A stretch of 64,000 nt of DNA from an uncultured Candidatus Melainabacteria bacterium (GTDB lineage Bacteria; Cyanobacteriota; Vampirovibrionia; Gastranaerophilales; Gastranaerophilaceae): positions 62,001 to 126,000 of the forward strand of contig CAKUZI010000005.1 of the NCBI GenBank assembly GCA_934717855.1, read 5' to 3'. The notes below the pieces were generated by a model. It had not been told where the DNA came from. It saw nothing but the letters and a program-made list of their open reading frames with translations, and did not search any database. Below, piece after piece: positions 34,957-43,227 of this stretch (positions are counted from its first letter, which is position 1; each line of letters opens with the position of its first letter). Both the position numbers and the translations under genes were made by a program.

Positions 34957-35774
34957 ACTCTTTTTACCTCATAAGTTTCTCGTATATCGTTTATACAAGT
35001 ACATTTATTTCTAAAATCATACATTTGTGTAAAATCAAGAGTTGCGTTCATTGCACCCTCTTGCTGATCTTTGATTTCTATAACAGAATCACCTTTAAAG
35101 TCAATTATTCTGGAATGACCAATATTCCATTCATCATTTTCTATGTAACCTGATTGAGTCAAAGCAATCATATAAGCTTGATTTTCAACAGCTCTGCATC
35201 TTGTCATACATTCCCATGGAATTGGTTTTTTAAGTCCCCAAGCAGCACAATTTACCAACAAATCTGCACCGGCTTTTCTATAAGCTCTAAAAATTTCAGG
35301 AAATCTTATATCATAGCAAATTGTTAAACCGACTTTAACCCCCTCAATATCAACCATAACAGGAGAATTTCCGACTTCAACATATTTTCCCTCATCACTA
35401 CCGTAATATGAAAATAAGTGATTTTTAGAATATGTAACAATCAATTCTCCGTGCCTATTTAAAACAGGACAAGTGTTGTAATAATGATTCCCAAATTTAG
35501 TTATAAAACTCCCACCGATTACCCAACTTTTTTTATCTTGAGCAATATTTGAAAGGAAATTAATTGTTTCACTTGTTTGAATTTCTTCCGCACTTTCTCT
35601 AAAATGCTTTGGAGACCACCCAACAGTCCAAACTTCAGGAAGCACAATAATGTCTGTTTCCTCTTTTACATCCCTATCAACAATTTTTTTTACTTTTTCA
35701 AAATTTGCTTTTTTATTCGCAATTTCTGCGTTCATTTGAATTGCAGAAACATTTATTGTTTTTTCTTTTTCCAT
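34953..35774 (-). CDS. Carbon-nitrogen hydrolase (nitrilase superfamily, omega-amidase-like)
   Basis: A 273-aa hydrolase with the Glu-Lys-Cys triad: IIVLPEVWTVGW (Glu), TYSKNHLFSYYG (Lys) and GLTICYDIRFPEIFRAY (Cys), at about residues 47, 119 and 153. The overall sequence resembles omega-amidase/YafV-type enzymes that hydrolyse alpha-ketoglutaramate or related amides; the substrate is inference. It overlaps the upstream acyltransferase by 22 nt and dacB by 4 nt, so three genes form a tight operon. Confidence 0.9.
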   Translation of the reverse strand: MEKEKTINVSAIQMNAEIANKKANFEKVKKIVDRDVKEETDIIVLPEVWTVGWSPKHFRESAEEIQTSETINFLSNIAQDKKSWVIGGSFITKFGNHYYNTCPVLNRHGELIVTYSKNHLFSYYGSDEGKYVEVGNSPVMVDIEGVKVGLTICYDIRFPEIFRAYRKAGADLLVNCAAWGLKKPIPWECMTRCRAVENQAYMIALTQSGYIENDEWNIGHSRIIDFKGDSVIEIKDQQEGAMNATLDFTQMYDFRNKCTCINDIRETYEVKRV

Positions 35775-36436
35775 CTTTTTTGTTTTTTAGCCTCATTATA
35801 AATTTTAGGCGCAACAGTTTCTAATTTTAAAAGTTGTGTCTTTACTTCATCCTTAACTTGTGCAAGTTCTTCAGGCGTAGCATCCTCTTTTACATAAATA
35901 GGTTCACCATACAAATTTACAATTTTGCAATCTCCAAACGGAGTTTTCATTTTATCCCAAGACGGTAAACTGATAAATGTTTTTTGGGCAGAATACCAAG
36001 ATACAGGAATAATAGGAGCTCCTGACATCTGAGCAAGTTTTATTGCTCCATTTTTAACCTTATGCAAAGGACCACTCGGGCCATCGACCATAATTCCGAC
36101 ACATTCCCCATCTTTAAGACGGCGAAGCATTTGCATTGTTGATTCAACGGCTCCCTTTTTACCGGAAGACCCTCGCACAACTTTAAATCCCATTTTGGCA
36201 ACAGCTCTTGCAACAATTTCTCCATCTTTAGAATTGCTAATCAAGATACTTAAATGAGCCTTATCTTCAATTCCATATACTAAAAATTGATTTGCATGCC
36301 ACATTACATAAATGCACGGATAAATCTTAGGGTTGTTATATTCATAGATATGAGTAAAACTTTCTTGCACATGCATCATTGAATATGCAATATTCGCCAA
36401 TATGTCTATATTTTTTTCATTGATTAATTTTACCAT
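35753..36436 (-). CDS. DUF374 lysophospholipid/lipid A acyltransferase-like protein
   Basis: A 227-aa protein of the DUF374 branch of LPLAT-type acyltransferases. Visible family motifs are YVMWHANQFL (catalytic His region), ILISNSKDGEIVARAVAKMG, VVRGSSGKKGA and GIMVDGPSGPLHKVKNGAIKLA. The C-terminal tail is very basic (KKQKRWKKKKQ). It probably acylates an envelope lipid at the inner membrane. The ATG has no Shine-Dalgarno and lies 6 nt after a TGATATAAT extended -10, so leaderless translation is predicted. Confidence 0.87.
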   Translation of the reverse strand: MVKLINEKNIDILANIAYSMMHVQESFTHIYEYNNPKIYPCIYVMWHANQFLVYGIEDKAHLSILISNSKDGEIVARAVAKMGFKVVRGSSGKKGAVESTMQMLRRLKDGECVGIMVDGPSGPLHKVKNGAIKLAQMSGAPIIPVSWYSAQKTFISLPSWDKMKTPFGDCKIVNLYGEPIYVKEDATPEELAQVKDEVKTQLLKLETVAPKIYNEAKKQKRWKKKKQ

Positions 36437-36442
36437 GCTTCG

Positions 36443-36451
36443 ATTATATCA
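36443..36451 (-). promoter_or_regulatory. Extended -10 of the acyltransferase operon, leaderless arrangement
   Basis: The minus strand reads TGA-TATAAT, then 6 nt (CGAAGC) and ATG. It is back to back with the tig promoter. Confidence 0.6.
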
Positions 36452-36458
36452 TGAAAAC

Positions 36459-36486
36459 TTGCACAAAATCTTTTTTGAGGTATGAT
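36459..36486 (+). promoter_or_regulatory. Promoter of tig
   Basis: TTGCAC (36459-36464), a 16-nt spacer and TATGAT (36481-36486), giving a leader of about 34 nt with a good Shine-Dalgarno, unlike the divergent gene. Confidence 0.6.
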
Positions 36487-36526
36487 TAAGGCACATGTAT
36501 TAATATATATAAAGGAAAAAGGTAAA

Positions 36527-37819
36527 ATGAAAGTAACTTTAGAAAAAGAAAAAGAAAACGTAGTAAAATTAGATATTACAATTCCTGCAAAAGATGCAGT
36601 AGATGCTTATAACAAAGCAGTTAACACAATTTCAAAATATGTAAATATAGATGGTTTTAGAAAAGGTAAAGCTCCTCGAGCAGTAGTTGAAAGACACGTT
36701 GGGACTGAAAGAATTAAACAAGAAGCTATCGAGAACTTGATGCCAAAAGCTATTAACCAAGCTGTTGTTGACAACAATCTTGATTTGGTTGCTCAACCAT
36801 ATATTACAAATTATAACTTCAATATTGGTGAAGATTTGACTGTTACTGCAAAAGCCGAACTAAGACCTGAAGTAACATTAGGCCAATACAAAGGTTTAAC
36901 TTTAGAAGTTAAAGATTCTCCTGTAGAAGAAGATGCTATGCAAAAATCAATTGACAGATTGTTGGAACAACACAGCACTCAAGAAACAGTTATTGACAGA
37001 CCTACAAAAGAAACTGACATTGCTGTAATTGATTTTGAAGGAACAGCTAATGGTGAAAAAATCGTTGGTGGAGATGCTAAAAACTATCCGTTAGACTTAG
37101 CTCATTCAAACTTCATCCCTGGTTTTGCAGAACAATTAGTAGGCAAAAATTTGAATGACGAATTTGATATCAAAGTAAACTTCCCTGAAGATTATCACGA
37201 TGAAAAATTAAAAGGACAACCGGCAACTTTCAAAATCAAAATTAACGAAATTAAAGAAAAGAAATTGCCTGAACTTAATGATGAATTTGCACAAAAAGTT
37301 GGTAACTTCAAAACAGTTGATGATTTAAAAGCAGATGTTCAACAATACTTGGAATCTCAACGTGAAAGAACAAACAAAATTAATTCTGAAAACGAAGTGT
37401 TCAAAGCAGTAATTGACGGAGCTAAAGTTGACATTCCTCAATCAATGATTGATAGAGAAGCTAATTCTCTAAGAGAAGAATACAAACAAAGACTTGCTGC
37501 TCAAGGTATTGACTGGGATGCTTTAGTTAAAGCTCAAGGCGAAGATCAATTGTTGAAAAACTTGGATGAAGATGCTCTTGTTAGAATTAAAAACTCTTTA
37601 GTAATTGACAAGATTGCAAAAGAAGAAAGCATTAAACTTGAACAAAAAGATTTGGAAGCTAAATTTGCTCAATTGGGAGCAGCTTACGGTTTAAAACCTC
37701 AAGATTTAATCAAACAATTAGGTCAAAATCCAGAAATGTTGGCTTCTATTTCTCAACAAGCAATGAACGACAAAGTTAGAGAATTTTTGATGGAAAACAA
37801 TAAAGTTGAAATCAAATAA
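36527..37819 (+). CDS. tig: Trigger factor
   Basis: A ribosome-associated chaperone and peptidyl-prolyl isomerase, 430 aa. The N-terminal ribosome-binding domain has the signature GFRKGKAPRAVVERH (about residue 43). The FKBP-type domain is at about 150-245 (DIAVIDFEGTANGE, FIPGFAEQLVG), and the C-terminal helical substrate-binding domain follows. The start at 36527 has AAAGGAAAAAGG upstream and matches the usual trigger factor start. It is followed by clpP and clpX, the classic tig-clpP-clpX order. Confidence 0.97.
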   Translation: MKVTLEKEKENVVKLDITIPAKDAVDAYNKAVNTISKYVNIDGFRKGKAPRAVVERHVGTERIKQEAIENLMPKAINQAVVDNNLDLVAQPYITNYNFNIGEDLTVTAKAELRPEVTLGQYKGLTLEVKDSPVEEDAMQKSIDRLLEQHSTQETVIDRPTKETDIAVIDFEGTANGEKIVGGDAKNYPLDLAHSNFIPGFAEQLVGKNLNDEFDIKVNFPEDYHDEKLKGQPATFKIKINEIKEKKLPELNDEFAQKVGNFKTVDDLKADVQQYLESQRERTNKINSENEVFKAVIDGAKVDIPQSMIDREANSLREEYKQRLAAQGIDWDALVKAQGEDQLLKNLDEDALVRIKNSLVIDKIAKEESIKLEQKDLEAKFAQLGAAYGLKPQDLIKQLGQNPEMLASISQQAMNDKVREFLMENNKVEIK

Positions 37820-37846
37820 TTTAACAAATTAAAAAAAAAATAATAT

Positions 37847-37880
37847 ATGTGCCGTATTTACTACGGCACATTATTTGATT
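37847..37880 (+). terminator. Hairpin between tig and clpP
   Basis: ATGTGCCGTA-TTTAC-TACGGCACAT followed by a weak T tract (TATTTGATT). It is probably a partial terminator or mRNA-processing hairpin separating tig from clpP expression. Confidence 0.65.
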
Positions 37881-37923
37881 AATATAGTAAAGAAATTTAT
37901 AATTATGTTATAAGGAGAAAAAA

Positions 37924-38514
37924 ATGAGTTTTGTACCTGTAGTAGTAGAACAATCAAGCAGAGGCGAACGTTCGTTCGATATTTTTTCAAGATTGTTGAG
38001 AGAAAGAATTATTTTCTTAGGCACTCCAATTGATGATATGGTTGCAAATTTAGTTGTTGCACAGTTATTGTTATTGGATAGTGAAAACCCTGAAAAAGAC
38101 ATTATGTTGTACATCAACAGCCCTGGTGGTTCTGTTACAGCCGGCTTTGCTATCTATGATACAATGCAACACATTAGAGCAGATGTTTCTACAATTTGTT
38201 TAGGACAAGCTGCTTCTATGGGTGCTTTCCTATTGTCATCAGGTACTAAAGGGAAGAGATTAGCGTTGCCTCACTCTAGAGTTCTTATTCACCAACCTCT
38301 TGGTGGTGCTCAAGGTCAAGCAACTGATATTGAAATCCAAGCTGCTGAAATTATTAGAATTAAAAAATCATTGAACGAAATTTTGGCTTCTAACACTGGT
38401 CAATCAATTAAAAAGATTGAAAAAGATACAGACAGAGATTATATCATGACTCCGGCAGAAGCTTTGGAATACGGTATGATTGATAAAGTTGTATCAAGAG
38501 ACGCTATTAAATAG
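37924..38514 (+). CDS. clpP: ATP-dependent Clp protease proteolytic subunit
   Basis: A 196-aa serine peptidase forming the double heptameric chamber. The triad is in place: Ser in GQAASMGAFLL (about 98), His in LPHSRVLIHQP (about 123) and Asp in DRDYIMTPAEA (about 172). YINSPGGSVTAGFAIYDTM is a family signature. AAGGAG lies 8 nt before the ATG. It is partnered by clpX just downstream. Confidence 0.97.
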   Translation: MSFVPVVVEQSSRGERSFDIFSRLLRERIIFLGTPIDDMVANLVVAQLLLLDSENPEKDIMLYINSPGGSVTAGFAIYDTMQHIRADVSTICLGQAASMGAFLLSSGTKGKRLALPHSRVLIHQPLGGAQGQATDIEIQAAEIIRIKKSLNEILASNTGQSIKKIEKDTDRDYIMTPAEALEYGMIDKVVSRDAIK

Positions 38515-38533
38515 TTAAAAGGAAAGGAATTAG

Positions 38534-38553
38534 CTTATAAAACGATTTATAAG
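38534..38553. promoter_or_regulatory. Inverted repeat in the clpP-clpX gap
   Basis: CTTATAAA-ACGA-TTTATAAG, an 8-bp perfect dyad. It lies between a Shine-Dalgarno-like GGAAAGGAAT (38521-38530) and the clpX ATG, which itself has no close ribosome site. It could be an operator, or a hairpin that brings the purine tract nearer the start. Confidence 0.4.
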
Positions 38554-38569
38554 TTAAATAGTATAAGAC

Positions 38570-39877
38570 ATGGTTAAACATGATGATAGTAGATTAAAAT
38601 GTTCATTTTGCGGGAAATCACAGGATCAAGTAAAAAAATTAATTGCAGGTCCTGAGGTTTATATTTGCGATGAATGTGTAGAACTTTGTAACCAAATTCT
38701 GGATGAAGAATTTTTTGAAGGCAAAGACAAAGAGGGTGGCGAAGACACCGAAGCTGCTGTAGAAGAAAAACCTATCCCAAAACCTCATGAAATAAAAGCT
38801 TATCTTGACGAATATATTGTCGGTCAAGATGATGCTAAAAAGGTTTTATCAGTAGCTGTTTATAACCATTACAAACGTTTGAAACATAATAAAGAAGCTG
38901 ACAAAGATGCTGTAGAAATTCAAAAGTCAAACATATTGCTTGTTGGACCGACTGGTTCCGGTAAGACCTTGTTAGCTCAAACATTAGCTAAAATGTTAGA
39001 TGTTCCGTTTGCTGTTGCAGACGCTACTACTTTAACAGAAGCCGGTTATGTTGGGGATGACGTTGAAAATATCTTGTTAAGATTATACCAAAACGCCGAA
39101 TTTGATTCAGCAAAAGCTGAGCGAGGAATTATCTATATCGACGAAATTGATAAAATCTCCAGAAAGTCTGAAAACACTTCTATCACAAGAGATGTTTCAG
39201 GTGAGGGGGTTCAACAGGCTTTATTAAAAATGATAGAGGGCACTGTCGCACATGTTCCGCCTCAAGGAGGCAGAAAACATCCTCATCAAGAATTTATTGA
39301 GATTGATACTAAAAATATCTTATTCATTGTAGGTGGTGCATTCGTTGGTTTGGATAAAATCGTTGAACACAGAGCAGGAGAAGGAACTTCTGTAGGATTT
39401 GGAGCTAAAGCTCCGATGACACAGGTTGAAAAAGAAGCAGCTGCGGCTAAGATGTTGAAAAAATTACAACCGGAAGACTTGTTAAAATTTGGATTAATTC
39501 CTGAATTTATTGGTCGTGTCCCTGTTTACGCTGTTCTTGATCAATTGAACGAAAAAACATTGAAAATGATTTTGACAGAACCTAAAAACGCTGTTGTAAA
39601 ACAATACAAATGTTTGTTGGAAATGGATGGCGTTGATTTAGAATTCGAGCCGGAAGCAATTGATTTAATTGCACAAGAAGCAATTAAACGTAAAACCGGT
39701 GCCAGAGCTTTAAAATCAATTGTCGAAGAAATCATGCTTGATGTTATGTATGATGTTCCAACCAAAAATGATATTCAAAAATTTGTTGTTACTGCAGATA
39801 TGGTAAAAAACCGAAAAAATGCAGAAGTTGTTCCTCTTCCTAAAAAGGATGATAGCAACAAAGAAATCAGTGCATAG
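38570..39877 (+). CDS. clpX: Clp protease ATPase subunit ClpX
   Basis: A 435-aa AAA+ unfoldase that feeds substrates to ClpP. The N-terminal zinc-binding domain has four Cys (CSFCGK and ICDECVELC). Walker A is GPTGSGKTLLAQ and Walker B IIYIDEIDK. The ClpP-docking loop region and sensor 2 (KTGARALKSIVEE) are present. The acidic linker between zinc and AAA domains (EGKDKEGGEDTEAAVEE) is typical. No close Shine-Dalgarno precedes the ATG, but the protein start is fixed by homology. Confidence 0.97.
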   Translation: MVKHDDSRLKCSFCGKSQDQVKKLIAGPEVYICDECVELCNQILDEEFFEGKDKEGGEDTEAAVEEKPIPKPHEIKAYLDEYIVGQDDAKKVLSVAVYNHYKRLKHNKEADKDAVEIQKSNILLVGPTGSGKTLLAQTLAKMLDVPFAVADATTLTEAGYVGDDVENILLRLYQNAEFDSAKAERGIIYIDEIDKISRKSENTSITRDVSGEGVQQALLKMIEGTVAHVPPQGGRKHPHQEFIEIDTKNILFIVGGAFVGLDKIVEHRAGEGTSVGFGAKAPMTQVEKEAAAAKMLKKLQPEDLLKFGLIPEFIGRVPVYAVLDQLNEKTLKMILTEPKNAVVKQYKCLLEMDGVDLEFEPEAIDLIAQEAIKRKTGARALKSIVEEIMLDVMYDVPTKNDIQKFVVTADMVKNRKNAEVVPLPKKDDSNKEISA

Positions 39878-39880
39878 AGA

Positions 39881-39907
39881 AAAGGGCGACAACAATCGCC
39901 CTTTTTT
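39881..39907 (+). terminator. Terminator after clpX
   Basis: AAAGGGCGA-CAACAA-TCGCCCTTT followed by TTT, a strong Rho-independent terminator. Confidence 0.92.
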
Positions 39908-39929
39908 ATGTATAGATTAACTTAACAAT

Positions 39930-39958
39930 TTGTCAGTCGTGCGTTTTTATGCGAAAAT
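39930..39958 (+). promoter_or_regulatory. Promoter of polA, leaderless arrangement
   Basis: TTGTCA (39930-39935), a 17-nt spacer ending in TGC, and GAAAAT (39953-39958), then 6 nt before the polA ATG. There is no Shine-Dalgarno. Confidence 0.55.
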
Positions 39959-39964
39959 AGGTTT

Positions 39965-42823
39965 ATGGGGAATAGTAAAACTTTAATTTTAATAGATGGA
40001 CATGCACTTGCTTTCAGGCAGTATTATGCACTTGAAAGAACTAATATGAAAACTTCTGACGGTACTCCGACTTGGGCTGTTTATGGCTTTTTTAAAGCAA
40101 TTTTTGACTTGCTGAAAAATGAAGACTTGAAAGCAGATGCAATTGCAGTTGCTTTTGACGTAAGTCATAAAACATTTAGAACTGAAAAATTTTCGGATTA
40201 CAAGTGTAATCGTTCTGCTATGCCTGACCCGATGAGAGTGCAAATGGGTTTAATAAATGAGGGATTACATGCTTTTAATATTCCAATTTACACAAAAGAG
40301 GGATTTGAAGCAGATGACGTTATTGGAACAATTTCCCGCGAAGCATGTGAGCTTGGACATAAAGTTTTAATTTTGACCGGAGATCAAGATGCTTTTCAAC
40401 TCGTTGATAAAGACGGTTGTGTAAAAGTTATTTTACCTAAAAATGGTGAATTAATTGAATATAATTGGGATAAAATCTATGACAAATTAGGAGTTTATCC
40501 TAATCAAGTTATTGACTACAAAGGTTTAAGAGGGGATACATCTGACTGCATTCCAGGAATTAAAGGGATTGGAGAAAAGACTGCACAAAAATTACTTGCA
40601 CGCTACGGAACTCTGGATGCTTGCTTGGCAGATTGCGAAAACATTCCGGAAAAATCTGTTCGCGAAAAAATTTGTAATGGAATTGAGCAAGCTAAATTAA
40701 GCCAATATTTAGCGACAATTATAAGAGATTTAGATGTCAATTTTGATTTTGAGAAAACAAAAGTTGAGTTGCCTGATGTAGCAAAAGTTACTGAGTTTTT
40801 GAAAAAAATGCAATTTTACACTTTTATCAAAAATATTAACTCAATTATGTATTCTTTTGACAAAGTGGAGCACACAGCTCCAGCAGAAGCCCCTCAGGTT
40901 AATGCTGACGGTTCTATTCAATTGGGCTTCTTCTCAGAAGCAGTTAATGATGAAATAAACAAAAGTTCTGACTTCGCAACAGAAAAAAAATGTATTACGG
41001 ATTCGACTGATTTACAAAAATTAGTTGAAGAATTAAAACAACAATCTCTAATTGGTTTTAAGCTATACGCAAATATTAAAAACGCCGTAAATTCGTCTTT
41101 AACCGGAATTTCTTTTGCTTATCAAAAAGGTTTGAACGCGCAAGATAGAATTTCAATTAATGAAGAAGATAAAGACACAAAATCGTTTTACATTCCTATA
41201 AATCACACATCACTTGAAAATCAATTACGAATAGAAGATGTAATTTTGGCATTAAAACCTGTATTTGAAAATGAAAACATCAAAAAAACTACTCACGATG
41301 CCAAATCCGAATACAATGTATTAAGAACATTGGGGATAGAAGCCAAAGGAATAATTTTTGATACCGTTTTAGCCAGTTACGTTAAAGATACGAACAGAAA
41401 TCATGAATTAGATATTCAAGCTCTTGAAAACTTAAACCACGTTATAACCCAATTTGCACCTTTCGAAAAAACGAAGAAAAAACAAATTAAATTTGAAGAT
41501 GCAAATATTAACGCTGTTTTAGACTTTGTTGCAGATGAAATTTTGATGGTTTTAGAATTAACAAAATTTTGGTTAAAAAACTTAGATGAAAATGAACTAA
41601 AACTGGTGTACGATGTAGAAGTTCCTTTAACATTTGTTCTTGCAGATATGGAATATGACGGAGTTTCTATCGACGAAAATTATTTGCACGAATTAACATC
41701 ATACATGAATGGAGAATTAGCTAAAATTGAGGGAAAAGTTTATGAATTGGCAGGTGCTCCTTTCAATATAAATTCTCCACGCCAAGTCGGTGAAACTTTG
41801 TTTGAAAAAATGGGATTGAAAGCGAAGAAAAAACGCGGGAAAGCAACATATTCCACAAGTGCAACTGTCTTGGAAGAATTAGCACAAGAACATGAAATTG
41901 CCCAATTAATTCTGGATTATAGAAGATATGCAAAGCTAAAATCAACTTATACCGACGCTTTACCTGAATTAATTGAAAGAAAAGATAATCGAATACATAC
42001 AACTTATAACCAGACAGTTACAACTACAGGCAGATTATCTTCTTCAAACCCTAATTTACAAAATATTCCGGCAAGAACAGAAGAGGGAAATAAAATCCGC
42101 AATGCTTTTGTTCCTAAAGATAAAGAAAATTCGTTGATTTTATCGGCTGATTATTCGCAAATCGAATTAAGATTGCTGGCACACATAACAGAAGACAAAC
42201 ATTTGTCAGAAGCGTTTAACAGCGGAATTGACGTACATACATTAACAGCTTCAAAGGTTTTTGAAGTTCCGGTTGAAGAAGTTACAAAAGAAATGCGTTA
42301 CAAAGCAAAAGCTGTAAATTTTGGGATTATTTACGGACAAAGTAAGTATGGTTTGGCTAAAGCTATCGGAATTTCCAATAAAGAAGCAGAAGAATTTATA
42401 AATAAATATTTTGCAACTTATCCAAGAGTTAAAGCTTATATGGAAGGAACTGTAATGGAAGCTGAAAAAAAAGGCTTTGTTGAAACTATTTTCGGGCGTA
42501 AAAGATACCTTGAAACAGAATTAGCCAGTTCAAATGCAATGATTAGAGAATTTGGAAAACGTGCAGCGATTAATCAACCTATGCAAGGTACTGCCGCTGA
42601 TTTAATGAAAATTGCAATGATTGATTTTTCTAAAAAATTGAAAGAAAACGGGCTTAAATCAAAAATGATAATGCAGGTTCACGATGAACTTGTTGTTGAA
42701 GTATTAAAATCAGAGTTAGACATTATCACAAGTTTAGTAAAAGAGGCTATGGAATTAAATCAGCCATTATCTGTGCCACTTGTGGTCGATGTAAATGTAG
42801 GTGAATCATGGAAAGAACAATAA
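39965..42823 (+). CDS. polA: DNA polymerase I
   Basis: A 952-aa repair polymerase with three domains: 5'-3' exonuclease (about 1-290, FEADDVIGTI, YKGLRGDTSDCIPGIKGIGEKTA), 3'-5' exonuclease-like (about 350-500) and polymerase (about 560-952, SADYSQIELRLLAHI, RYKAKAVNFGIIYGQS, MQVHDELVVEV). The proofreading domain has lost its catalytic residues: the exo I DTE is replaced (IGFKLYANIK) and exo II reads KSEYNVL instead of KYDxxxL. It therefore probably cannot proofread, as in Taq and some Firmicutes. A predicted leaderless start follows the promoter at 39930. Confidence 0.96.
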   Translation: MGNSKTLILIDGHALAFRQYYALERTNMKTSDGTPTWAVYGFFKAIFDLLKNEDLKADAIAVAFDVSHKTFRTEKFSDYKCNRSAMPDPMRVQMGLINEGLHAFNIPIYTKEGFEADDVIGTISREACELGHKVLILTGDQDAFQLVDKDGCVKVILPKNGELIEYNWDKIYDKLGVYPNQVIDYKGLRGDTSDCIPGIKGIGEKTAQKLLARYGTLDACLADCENIPEKSVREKICNGIEQAKLSQYLATIIRDLDVNFDFEKTKVELPDVAKVTEFLKKMQFYTFIKNINSIMYSFDKVEHTAPAEAPQVNADGSIQLGFFSEAVNDEINKSSDFATEKKCITDSTDLQKLVEELKQQSLIGFKLYANIKNAVNSSLTGISFAYQKGLNAQDRISINEEDKDTKSFYIPINHTSLENQLRIEDVILALKPVFENENIKKTTHDAKSEYNVLRTLGIEAKGIIFDTVLASYVKDTNRNHELDIQALENLNHVITQFAPFEKTKKKQIKFEDANINAVLDFVADEILMVLELTKFWLKNLDENELKLVYDVEVPLTFVLADMEYDGVSIDENYLHELTSYMNGELAKIEGKVYELAGAPFNINSPRQVGETLFEKMGLKAKKKRGKATYSTSATVLEELAQEHEIAQLILDYRRYAKLKSTYTDALPELIERKDNRIHTTYNQTVTTTGRLSSSNPNLQNIPARTEEGNKIRNAFVPKDKENSLILSADYSQIELRLLAHITEDKHLSEAFNSGIDVHTLTASKVFEVPVEEVTKEMRYKAKAVNFGIIYGQSKYGLAKAIGISNKEAEEFINKYFATYPRVKAYMEGTVMEAEKKGFVETIFGRKRYLETELASSNAMIREFGKRAAINQPMQGTAADLMKIAMIDFSKKLKENGLKSKMIMQVHDELVVEVLKSELDIITSLVKEAMELNQPLSVPLVVDVNVGESWKEQ

Positions 42824-43227
42824 AAAAGTTTTTAATTACAATGATAATACTTGTTTCCGGAAGCTGTGTTTTTGCAGAAGACGGAATGTCTTTGAGTACC
42901 TTGGTTACTCCGCAGAATATAGATTATAATATTTGCACAAGAAATTATATTTTAACACCGGAAAAATTGTTTTATATGGCAATTGCAAGTATAAACGCAA
43001 ATCGATTTACTATTGACGAAATTCAATCAAAAACCGGTTATATTTTGTTTACAGCTGTCAACAAACAGTATTTAGCAAGTGTTGTTAAGGTTGATGCAAA
43101 CAAATCAATGTTAAGAATTACACCAACAAGTAACAATTACTTTTTTGCTCCGGGAATTGTTTTGAACGTATTTCGATATATTGATTTAAACGGTGCTACT
43201 CCGGTTTATTCGTTAAGTAAAATCTAA
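42808..43227 (+). CDS. Small exported hypothetical protein
   Basis: A 139-aa protein with a signal peptide (FLITMIILVSGSCVFA|ED, cleavage about residue 23) and a compact beta-rich domain (about 50-139) of unknown function. It starts inside the last 16 nt of polA and so depends on polA transcription. The two make an odd functional couple. Its TAA overlaps the stop of the convergent gene by 4 nt (CTAA). Confidence 0.75.
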   Translation: MERTIKKFLITMIILVSGSCVFAEDGMSLSTLVTPQNIDYNICTRNYILTPEKLFYMAIASINANRFTIDEIQSKTGYILFTAVNKQYLASVVKVDANKSMLRITPTSNNYFFAPGIVLNVFRYIDLNGATPVYSLSKI

